Shown: positions 55,680 through 64,000 of the stretch, one piece after another
How positions within the stretch are numbered: position 1 is the stretch's first letter
How the letters are laid out: every line of letters starts with the position of its first letter
Source of the DNA: Nyssa sinensis
Taxonomy: Eukaryota; Streptophyta; Magnoliopsida; Cornales; Nyssaceae
Assembly (NCBI GenBank): GCA_008638375.1
Contig: CM018046.1
Coordinates: forward strand, 46,721,206 to 46,785,205
DNA: 64,000 nucleotides
Reading direction: 5' to 3'
Program-made: the position numbers and the translations under genes
Notes under the pieces: model-generated
Database searches by the model: none
Seen by the model: only the letters and a program-made list of their open reading frames with translations
What the model was told of the DNA's origin: nothing

Positions 55680-55714
<35 letters not shown>

Positions 55715-56690
55715 ATTGTTTGGGTAAGTTAGATCTGTTATACATATTAATAAGATTGTAAAAACTTGATTTTTGTAATTCACCTTAACAAATTTTTTTT
55801 TTTAAATAATTCAATTTTCAATTTATCTGAATTTTAAATCAAATTGAACTAACCTGATTTTTTTTATTAAAATGAACCAATCCATTGCATTGAGGATGGG
55901 CTTTGGTTGAGTTTAAGATTCTTTATTTTTTTTTGCAAGCCTCTTGGGTTAGTTCTACTATTCTCAAATTTAGTTATACACTAATATGTTCTATTCATAT
56001 TAGGTAGTTTTCACGTAACCTCACGTCCAAAGAAAAAAGAAAAAAAGTCAGGTGATAAGATAGTATGAAAATTCAATGGTAATACAAATTAAACTTTAAT
56101 ATTTAGGGTAATGTTATTATTAGTTCGTTTGCATATGCAAAAGAAACTCTTATTCTTTAGATCTTTTAAGAATTGAAGTCTTATTTATTATAACAACTTC
56201 AATCTACGAATATACATCAATTTTTAAAATAATTAAGGAATAAGAATCTCGGTCGCATAGGCAAACGAACTCTTAATAACATTGTCTTAATATTTAATAT
56301 ACATTTTAAATTAGAATATTATTATAACATTATTTTGTTACATATTTAAAATTAATTTATATTATCATTAAATTTTTTAGTACTACTTTATTTTTGAATT
56401 TTTTTCTTACAACCAGGATTTTAAAATATGAATACTTCAAAGTTTCTTATTTAATTATTAAATAATTGATAAATAATGTGAAGTGAATGCAAGACTACAT
56501 TAGAAAAACTAAAGAAAAAAGGTACCCACTAATAAGAGGATCCTAATCCTAATCCTGTTCAGTAAAATACACACCAACCGTTTTGTTCAAACAATACTAG
56601 AGTATGCCTCCTTTGTATTTTCCACTTCAATCAGCTATCTTGTTAGGTCCTCCAATCATTTTCTTTCATCATCATCAATCACTTTCCGAA
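54912..56690. other. AT-rich intergenic region upstream of the phospholipase gene
   Basis: No coding signal. Two near-identical stretches (about 54925-54965 and 55106-55150, TTCTTGGCRGAATAAT...TTAGGRATCATTATATT), a related third at about 55367, and a T run of about 30 at 55681-55710. The promoter of the downstream gene must lie in the last few hundred bases, but I see no unmistakable TATA box. Confidence 0.5.
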
Positions 56691-56800
56691 AATTGAATTC
56701 TATCCAACATCAACTCTCCCTTTTTCCTGAATCACTCCAAAACCAGATGTCACCCCGTCAGTACTTCCTTCGTAAGCCCTCCAAACCAGTGTTTGTGGCC

Positions 56801-58087
56801 ATGGCCACAACCCGAACTACAGAACGAACATGGCCTGAACTTCTTGGAAGCAACAACTGGAAAGGCCTTCTTGAACCGTTAGACCTCGACCTCCGTCGCC
56901 TCATTCTCCGGTCCGGAGATTTCTGTCAGGCCACCTACGATGCCTTCAACAACGACCAAAACTCCAAGTACTGTGGCAGCAGCCGCTATGGCAAACAGTC
57001 CTTCTTCCAGAAAGTCATGCTCGATTCGGCTTCCGATTACCAAGTATCTTCTTCCCTCTACGCCACCGCCCAAGTCACCGTCCACGAAGCCTTCCTCCTC
57101 CATGCCCTGTCACGTGAAGCTTGGGACCGTGAATCGAATTGGATCGGATACATTGCCGTTACCACTGATGAAGCCAGTAAATCCTTGGGGCGACGTGAAA
57201 TCTATGTCGCATGGCGAGGGACCACGCGGAACTATGAATGGGTTGATGTGTTAAGTGCCAAGCTTGAGTCGGCCAAGCCACTGTTACAGTCAAAAGTTTT
57301 CAAAACGAGGCCTGACGAAGGCAATGATAGCAGCACTGACAGTGGTGAAGACGATGAGAGCGTACCTAAAGTCATGCTGGGTTGGCTTACAGTATACACT
57401 TCCAGTGATCCAAAATCTTCTTTCACAAAACAAAGCGCAAGAGCACAACTTTTAACCCAGATCAAGAAGCTGGTGAATCAGTACAAGGACGAGAAGCTAA
57501 GCATAACGTTCACCGGACATAGTCCCGGCGCGAGTCTATCGATTTTATCTGCTTTTGACATCGTCGAAAATGAAATTTCTGATATTCCGGTAACCGCTTT
57601 TGTCTTCGGTTGCCCACGGGTAGGTAACAAGGCTTTCAATGACAGGCTGGTGCAATTTCCAAACCTCAAAATACTACATATAAAGAACGAAATCGATCTC
57701 ATACCGCTCTATCCAGGCCAACTGCTTGGATACGTGAGTTCAGGAACTGAGCTGGTCATCGATACCCGGATGTCGGCGAGCTTGAAGGATTCGACGAACC
57801 CTAGTGACTGGCATAACTTGCAGGGCATGTTACATATTGTGGCTGGTTGGAATGGAGCTGATGGAGAGTTTAAGCTGGAGGTGGAGAGGAGTCCGGCTTT
57901 GGTGAACAAGTCGTCTGAATTTTTGAAGGATGAGTATTTGATTCCTGGATCATGGTGGGTTGAGAAGAACAAAGGGTTGGTGCGTGATGAGAAGGGGGAA
58001 TGGGTTCTGGATCATAATCTCAACATGTTAGTTGTTACACATCAAAGTTTCCGTGGAGTATCCCAGCACGCTCAAGCTCTGGTATAA
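56801..58087 (+). CDS. Phospholipase A1-II (delta-type, class 3 lipase)
   Basis: Cytosolic class 3 lipase of the plant PLA1-II group, which releases fatty acids from the sn-1 position of glycerolipids. Single exon, about 428 residues from ATG 56801 (MATTRTTERTWPELLGSNNW). Landmarks: YGKQSFFQKVML, WIGYIAVTTDE, YVAWRGTTRNYEWVDVL, an acidic Ser-rich loop, KVMLGWLTVYTS, the nucleophile motif FTGHSPGASLSIL (usually GHSLGAS), VFGCPRVGN, the acid region NEIDLIPLYPG, the His region DWHNLQGMLHIVAGW, and the conserved end PGSWWVEKNKGLVRDEKGEW. Closest in memory to Arabidopsis PLA1-II delta (At2g42690). The frame is open upstream; an ATG at 56747 would add 18 residues, but its context is weak (C at -3) while GGCCATGG at 56801 is strong and matches the family start. 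Leu to Pro beside the catalytic Ser is unusual. Otherwise intact. Confidence 0.93.
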   Translation: MATTRTTERTWPELLGSNNWKGLLEPLDLDLRRLILRSGDFCQATYDAFNNDQNSKYCGSSRYGKQSFFQKVMLDSASDYQVSSSLYATAQVTVHEAFLLHALSREAWDRESNWIGYIAVTTDEASKSLGRREIYVAWRGTTRNYEWVDVLSAKLESAKPLLQSKVFKTRPDEGNDSSTDSGEDDESVPKVMLGWLTVYTSSDPKSSFTKQSARAQLLTQIKKLVNQYKDEKLSITFTGHSPGASLSILSAFDIVENEISDIPVTAFVFGCPRVGNKAFNDRLVQFPNLKILHIKNEIDLIPLYPGQLLGYVSSGTELVIDTRMSASLKDSTNPSDWHNLQGMLHIVAGWNGADGEFKLEVERSPALVNKSSEFLKDEYLIPGSWWVEKNKGLVRDEKGEWVLDHNLNMLVVTHQSFRGVSQHAQALV

Positions 58088-60165
58088 CAAATCAGGCGGC
58101 TGCTCTGCTCAAATTTTTTTCTTTTCGCTGAGGATTGCTCTAGCACAGGCTACATTTATCAACCAAACATTGTGTTACTTGATCATGGCCCCACGAGTTT
58201 TGCTCATTCACTAGCTCAACAAGTTTTGCTCCGTTATCTACAATAAGTTTTCCCCTTTCTTTCTTTATTGATTTATCTTCTTCACACCCAAAAAAAAAAA
58301 ATACCAAGGATGCATTCCAATGTGTTGAGCTCTCCTGTGAGAGACTATATTATTTGGTCAGGGAAAGCAAAATGTCTTTCACGGAATGGCATGGATGAGA
58401 ATTTTGTTACAGTATGCTACATGTTACGGAACTCAAGAGCTTCAAAGGAACTAGCTCGGTATGATTTATGCGGTATATAAAGCTTCTGTCCAAAGAGAAC
58501 TGAGAAGCCATGGGAAACTATTGTTGCTCATGTTTTGAGGATTGATTAAGCACATGTGCACAGAGAGAGATGGAGAGAGAGGGTTCCTTTGCGTGATGAT
58601 GGTTCTATCTTTCACGATGATATCAAAGTCCTTATTAAGCTTCATGGGTTTATTTTAACACAAATCTCATTTGCTGGGTGTTTTCGTACGGTAGTCTTGT
58701 TCATGCATTTTTTTATTTGTTGGGTAAATTGTAACAAGTAAGCTGTTTTCAAGCATTTATTTATAGGCATTTTGTAATACATACTGAATCATTACTTGTC
58801 AATTTTTACTCATATGAAGTTTTTATAGTGACGTCAATCTTTTATTCAGATATGTGTTAGTTTGTTTGTTTTCACTCATACAAGATTTTTATAGCGACGT
58901 TTGTTGTTTTACGTGTCCTTTATCTTCAGTTATGTATTAGTTCGTCAACCCTTTCTCTTGTGAGGTTTATATGGCAACATTCGCTCTCATGCATGTTCGA
59001 TTTCATCAAATATGTGTATTCAATGTGAACTCCCACGTGATATTGTGAGATCCTATCAGCTACGTGACAGTCCAAAGAAGTAATCAACATCTCAACTTCA
59101 TGTCTGTCATACACATGTTTTGTCACGTGTCCAGTTTCATTAACAAATGCTTCTTTACACATGTTTTATCAAGTATCCTGCAGTTCTTATCTATGTTTTG
59201 TCAAACAAGCTGCAAACATCACACGTATTTAACCTCTTCAGATCATCAGTTGCAGACATCTTTACCAACCAAGACATATTATCTGATGTAGTTGCCGCTC
59301 AACTATTGTATAGGCAAGGGACCCAACAAATCGCTACTCCATAACTGATTAATTTTTTTTCAGTAAGTCACCCACGAAATTTTATCTTCAAACTCAAGTT
59401 GTTCTCTTAGTTTCCGTTTTGAGTTTAAGAGGACGGTTAGAAATATATTATAAGTATACTAAGGATAGCTATATTATTGGGATATTATAGTTAGTCATCA
59501 CAATATTTGTTTCATTTTCTTTTTAGGACTCTCATATACTCTCATATATAAGAAGGTCTATTGTCTAATGTTATTTAATTAAGCCGTCAAATAGAATGTA
59601 ATCCTTAGGGTTTTTCCCTTCTATTTCTTCTCTTTTATTATATTTTTCATTTAATTTTAACAAGGTAGGAGGAAATTTCTTTTATCTCACGTTCGTGTCA
59701 CAATTTTAGTGTATCACGTGGCATATATATAATGTGATTATTTAATTTTAACAAAAAAATCAAAAAATACAAATGCATTACATACGTGACGAATTATAAT
59801 TACTGACACATATTCGAATAACAAGAGAATCCTCGTACCAAGTTTAAAATTAAGTACCGTCCATTTTAGAATACTTGCTTAAATAGTGCTTTTCAAACAA
59901 AAGTCTTTGACACAGCTACACAATCTCTCTTGCCAACTATCACTTTATAAATTTCATTTTTCTCATTCTTCTCTCTAGCTTCCCCCATGCTGCAACGGAG
60001 TCCACCTGCCGATGTCGTTCTTCCAGCGGCACCACTCCCCTAGCCCCACCTTCACCTCAGATACTCGTAGGAACCCCTTTCCACTCAACCCCCTCCCCCT
60101 AGCTCTAACCCAAATCTTGAAACCTTGCCTCAATGCCCTTCCTTTTCTGCTTATGGGTTGATTTA
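58088..60165. other. 3' flank and intergenic region after the phospholipase gene
   Basis: Probable 3' UTR in the first few hundred bases, then AT-rich sequence with a GAGA-rich spot near 58560. A twice-repeated CATA(T/C)(A/G)A(G/A)(T/A)TTTTATAG-GACGT stretch occurs at about 58810 and 58876. No gene recognised. A GC-richer stretch at 59985-60165 next to the Tat-3 insertion has short ORFs without recognised similarity. Confidence 0.4.
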
Positions 60166-60170
60166 TCAAC

Positions 60171-60775
60171 TGATATACCACAAAGCTACCGACCAATCCG
60201 CACTTGACACGTATGCCTACAATTCAGTTCGTGCCCGGCCAGTTCAGATAGTGCTCGGCCAGTTCAGATCGTGCTCGGCCATTCATAACACACATATAGA
60301 GTTTGCAAGTCTGAGCATAGACCTCTAGAGCAGATCCTCGTTCTTATAGAACTTACGGATTTGAGTGTCGACCTTCAGAATGCTCTCTTTAGTGCAGAGC
60401 TCATCACCGCCTTAATATCTACCGAGCAGAGAATAAGGAAACAGTTTTTTACAAGGAAACCACTACACGTGGTTATCTATTTGATACTATATCCAACATG
60501 GTAACTGCTATCTCCGATGATCGAATCCCTACTTTCATGGCTCCAAATCCTAATCAACTTAGGAAAGCCACAGCCTATAAATTAAACCCTAAAGGTACGC
60601 TTTATTGTCATGCTCATTATTTGTCTTTCATTACAGTTTTTCAATTCAGTTTATTGACTTAAGCATCGGAGCGGCTACCGCCGGAGCCAACCTGGTGGTC
60701 CTCTGATCTTCTTCTTTGAAATGTTCTTCAGGGAGCCAAGCTTGGAGTATACGTGGGTCAAAAAGTGCAGCATTA
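60171..60775 (+). repeat. Tat-3 5' LTR
   Basis: TGATATACCACAAAGC to GTGCAGCATTA. Its start mirrors the inverted end of the Tat-1 LTRs (TTTGTGGTATATCA). Confidence 0.88.
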
Positions 60776-60778
60776 GTT

Positions 60779-60796
60779 TGGCACCATCTGTGGGAA
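60779..60796 (+). promoter_or_regulatory. Tat-3 primer-binding site
   Basis: TGGCACCATCTGTGGGAA, the Tat PBS with a few changes. Confidence 0.75.
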
Positions 60797-60853
60797 CGAC
60801 AATCACCAAGTGCTCTACTGATTCAAAACTCATTCTCCTTTTTCTAAAGGATT

Positions 60854-61966
60854 ATGGCTCCCAATCTCCGGCCAAGGAAGAATACTCAAAATCCACAGAA
60901 CCCTCAACCTTAACCGTCTGTCGGACGAGGAAGAGGACGAGTGAATGATCCCGTACGACAAGAGCTTGCCCAAGTCAAACGGCAGAACCAGTTGCTGCAA
61001 GAACAACTTCTGACCATGTCTAGAACTCTAGCAATGCTCACCTAGAGTCATGAAACTAATCCTCAGAATCCACCTGTCAACGCAAACACTCAGGAGGCAC
61101 AACCTCCTACTACTATCCACATTCATGAAAATCCCCAGCCATCAGCAGTTGCCGGCAGAGGGGTACCAGCTTTTATCCCAGAGGTCCATTACCGAAGCAC
61201 CACTAGGGTTCTAATTCCTAGGGCTTCAGGAGCAAACCATGTACCATAAGAGTCTTAACCTCAAGTGGCTCCTATACCACCAGCCCAGGAGAATCAGAAT
61301 AACCCCCCAGCAATGGGCCGAGAATTCTTGTTGAACATAAAGCAAACAAAGGAAGAATCCCTCAGAAGATATATTGTGCGTTTTAACGTCGAACTCACTG
61401 AGGTTACAGACTGCAGCCCCAGTTTCCTCGTAGCTACTTTGGCTTCTGGCCTTGCACAAGGAGGCTTTAGAGACTCCTTAACAAAAAATTTCCTTGCGGA
61501 TATGGCAACTCTCATGGACCGAGCAAGGAAATCCATTAACTTGGAGGAAGCCAAAGACACTTCTAAAAAGATTAAGGAACAAGCCCAGAAAGACGATCAA
61601 AAGAAAGACAGTCAGAGGAAAGACGACCAGAGGAAGAACCCTAGTTCGACTAGGAAGAGAGCCAGAAGCCTAGAAAAAATGGGGGAACCTAAAACTTCCT
61701 ACAATTCTGGGCTAAGAAAGTTCGCTAATTTTACTCCTTTGAGCACCTTTCCAAACAACATACTACGGCAAGTAAGATCTCGAGAAAACTTAAGATGGCC
61801 AGAGCCTTTGAAGGGTGACCCCAGCTACCGGGATCAATCCAAGTATTGTGATTTTCACAAGGATCACGGGCACACAACCAATACATGTAAGGCTCTCAAA
61901 CACAAGATTGAGCATCTTATTAGAAAAGGACGACTGCAGGAATTCATAAAACAGGACGGAGGGTAG
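60854..61966 (+). pseudogene. Tat-3 gag with internal deletion
   Basis: ATG 60854 opens MAPNLRPRKNTQNPQNPQ, then TAA, more stops (for example TAG near 61043), and from 61265 an open frame to 61966. Compared with Tat-1, the segment from the end of the Pro-rich region to just before EFLLNIKQTKEESLRRYIVR is missing, about 150-200 residues that form most of the gag core. The CCHC-like finger KYCDFHKDHGHTTNTC and the C-terminal KGRLQEFIKQDGG remain, ending in TAG where relatives have Gln. Confidence 0.85.
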
Positions 61967-62068
61967 AACCCCCGTGATGATCAACCTCAGCAGAGGAGGC
62001 CTGACCAGAGACAAGAGCAAAGGGAAGGGCGGAATGAACCTCCCCGGAACAACCAAGTAATCTTTGTC

Positions 62069-62689
62069 TTGCACGCAGATTCCCTTGCAATTGGGACTTC
62101 TAACAGATCAAGGAAACGTTATGCTCAGAAAGCCAGGGCAACTCCCCACATCATACAGATTGCTAGCGTGGAGAAAAGATTAAGACCAGTGTCAGAAATC
62201 AAGTTCTCGGATCAAGACCTTACAGGGGTACACTGTCCTCATAGTGATGCCCTGGTCATCTCCCTCAAAATCGTCAACTTTGATATCTGAAGAGTCCTTG
62301 TAGACACTGGGAGTTCGACAAACGTTCTGTTTTTCGAGCCTTTCAAGCAGATGAAGCTCAGCCCCAATGACATCAAGCCCACTGGCATAATTATGGCAGG
62401 TTTTTATGAAAATCTCAACACTCTACTAGGAAGTATTGATCTTACCACCACTATAGAAGAAAGGGACAGGAAAAAAACCGCAGTAACAGAATACCTGGTT
62501 CTGAATGCCGAATCCCCCTACAATGTCATAATAGGGAGACCTTGGTTGCACGAGATAGGAGCAGTCACATCAACCCTCCACCAATGCCTAAAGTACGTCC
62601 ATGATCAAAATGTCTACTCTATCAGAGGATTCCAACCAACCTCTAGAGAGTGTCATGCTCTTGCACTCAAGGCCAAGGCCCCCAAATAG
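62069..62689 (+). pseudogene. Tat-3 aspartic protease
   Basis: GVHCPHSDALVISLKIVNFD, then TGA where the relative has Arg (CGA to TGA), VLVDTGSSTNVLFFEPFKQM with DTG, and SPYNVIIGRPWLHEIGAVTS; ends at TAG 62687. Retropepsin, one stop. Confidence 0.85.
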
Positions 62690-62935
62690 CAATTACTGCA
62701 TGCTCGTGAACGTGAGGATCCAGTCCACTCTCACTATCACGAGGCAGAAGACTGTCCTTATAGGATTGACGAGCCACTAAGCCCTAGAGGAAGGGACAAT
62801 AGGGCCAAGCCCATAGAGGAACCCATTAAGGTCCCGGTCAGCTCAGAAGACCAGGAGCACTACCTGCAAATAGGCCCAGACCTAACACTTGTCGAGCAGG
62901 ATGAGTTCATCAAATTCTTAAAGAAAAACCTCTCT

Positions 62936-63983
62936 GTGTTTGCCTGGGAAACAAGGGATATGAAAGGAATAGATCCAGACCTTATTACTCACAAACTGAT
63001 GGTGGATCCAGACCATCCACCAGTAAGGCAAAAGAGAAGGCCACTCGCTCTAGAGCGGCACCAGATCATCAACGATGAGGTCCAAAGGCTACTCGATACC
63101 AACATGATACGAGAGGTATTCTATCCTGATTGGCTAGCTAACACTGTTCTGGTCAAAAAAAAAAAATGGCAAGTGGAGAGTCTGCGTCAACTATACAGAC
63201 CTCAACAAGGCTTGTCCCAAAGATAGCTTTCCTCTACCGAGGATAGATCAGTTAGTCGATGCTACTGCAGGAAACGAACTTATGAGCTTCATAGATGCCT
63301 ATTCAGGATACAATCAAATACAGATGCACCCTCCTGATTAGGAAAAAACATCATTCATAACCGAACGAGGTCTCTATTGCTATAGAGTGATGCCGTTCGG
63401 ATTGAAAAATGCTGGGGCCACATACCAGCATCTGGTTAATAAGATGTTCAGCCCTTTGATCTACAGTACCATGGAAGTCTATATGGATGATATACTGGTC
63501 AAAAGCCTACGGAAGAGCAGCCACCTCCAGCACCTGGCTCAAACGTTTGACATCCTGAAGCAGTACAAGATGAAGCTCAATCCCTCAAAATGCACCTTTG
63601 GTATAACAAAGGAAAAATTCTTGGAATATATAGTCTCTCAGAGAGGTATAGAGGTAGACCCCACCAAAATTGGGGCCCTAATTGGACTAGAGTCGCCAAG
63701 GACCAAGAAAGACATTCAGGCTCTGAATGGCAAAATAGCAGCTTTGAGCAGATTTATCTCCAAATTCACTGATCGTTGCCTACCATTCTTCAAAGCTCTG
63801 AAAGGTAACAAAGCTCTACAATGGACGAAAGAATGTGAAAAATCCTTTCAGGAACAGAAGGAGTACCTAGCTTCATCTGAGCTCTTGTCAAAGCCGATCC
63901 AAGGGGAAAAGCTACTTCTTTACCTTGCAGTCTCCGAGAACGCTGTCAGTTCTGTACTAGTCAAGCAAGACAGGTGTGTGTAG
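62936..63983 (+). pseudogene. Tat-3 reverse transcriptase
   Basis: WLANTVLVKKK leads into a run of 12 A (about 63157-63168) that shifts the frame. It resumes as NKACPKDSFPLPRIDQLVDA, FIDAYSGYNQIQMHPPD, a TAG at a Gln position, and from 63387 MPFGLKNAGATYQHLVNKMF, YMDDILVKSLRKSSHLQH (active site YMDD intact) and LLLYLAVSENAVSSVLVKQD. It ends at TAG 63981, again at a Gln position, inside the RNase H start. Confidence 0.88.
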
Positions 63984-64000
63984 AGGCCCATATTTTATGT

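Larger units (their letters stand above)
60171..64000 (+). mobile_element. Tat-3: 5' part of a Tat-lineage Gypsy element, runs off the window
   Basis: LTR 60171-60775, PBS, gag, protease and RT in Gypsy order; the RNase H starts at the window end. Protein blocks are closest to Tat-1 (gag start MAPNLRPRKNTQNPQNPQ in both), so these two are one family. Gag has lost its core, and stops and frameshifts occur throughout. The left flank of the insertion is tcaac at 60166-60170; the matching right TSD lies outside. Confidence 0.92.

Noticed and set aside
56693..56746. Longer N-terminus for the phospholipase starting at 56693
   Set aside because: The codon at 56693 is TTG, not ATG; the first ATG in frame is 56747 and the best-context ATG matching the family is 56801.
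59975..60196. 73-codon minus-strand ORF overlapping the Tat-3 LTR start
   Set aside because: It crosses the LTR boundary, so it is a chance fusion of flank and LTR; no domain recognised.

Overview
The window is nuclear DNA of a eudicot plant, very probably a woody species with a repeat-rich genome; I cannot name it from sequence alone. The basis is plant-type split genes, a phospholipase A1-II gene, plant-specific gene fragments (FBL17, D6PK-like kinase, ABCE2, UPL3/4, SCPL), and a dense nest of plant LTR retrotransposons, LINEs and an En/Spm (CACTA) transposon. I saw no tRNA, rRNA or CRISPR array. Only one gene looks intact (phospholipase A1-II, 56801-58087, +), plus the last two exons of an MBF1 gene at the left edge.

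Left block (1-13.5 kb): the MBF1 3' exons (minus) are followed by a minus-strand LINE cut in two by a minus-strand Copia element (3083-11458, 229-bp LTRs, TSD gaaat). The Copia element is itself split in its integrase by a 3.66-kb solo LTR of a Gypsy-type element (5647-9307, TSD ataca). Next block (13.5-26.2 kb): a plus-strand LINE, interrupted in its endonuclease by a decayed minus-strand Tat-lineage Gypsy element (Tat-1, 15735-24413, TSD gcctt). The LINE reading frame resumes exactly across the target-site duplication.

Central block (26.2-54.9 kb) is the unusual part. It begins with a truncated 5' LTR end and primer-binding site and ends with hairpin minisatellite repeats, a polypurine tract and a 620-bp LTR of the same family in the same orientation. 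Between them, instead of gag-pol, lies a string of intronless pieces of unrelated host genes: FAHD1, FBL17, an MA3-domain translation factor (MRF/ECIP1), a D6PK-like AGC kinase, a small prefoldin-like protein, ABCE2, UPL3/4 and a serine carboxypeptidase. Two later insertions split it: an almost complete Tat element (Tat-2, 27716-37745, TSD ccttc) and a 10.2-kb CACTA transposon (41643-51841, TSD cca). Removing both leaves about 8.4 kb, a normal LTR-retrotransposon size. I interpret this as a non-autonomous, gene-capturing retrotransposon comparable to maize Bs1 but with more captured host genes.

Tat-2 also carries, antisense between its integrase and 3' LTR, a three-exon gene with consistent splice sites and phases (Transposase_28-like N-terminal region plus coiled coil). 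The CACTA element carries a TNP2-type transposase, a Transposase_24-type second gene and a 161-bp tandem array. The right end (60171-64000) is the 5' half of a third Tat element (Tat-3) that runs off the window. Many inactivating stop codons are Trp or Gln codons changed to stop, as expected from deamination of methylated cytosine in silenced elements.
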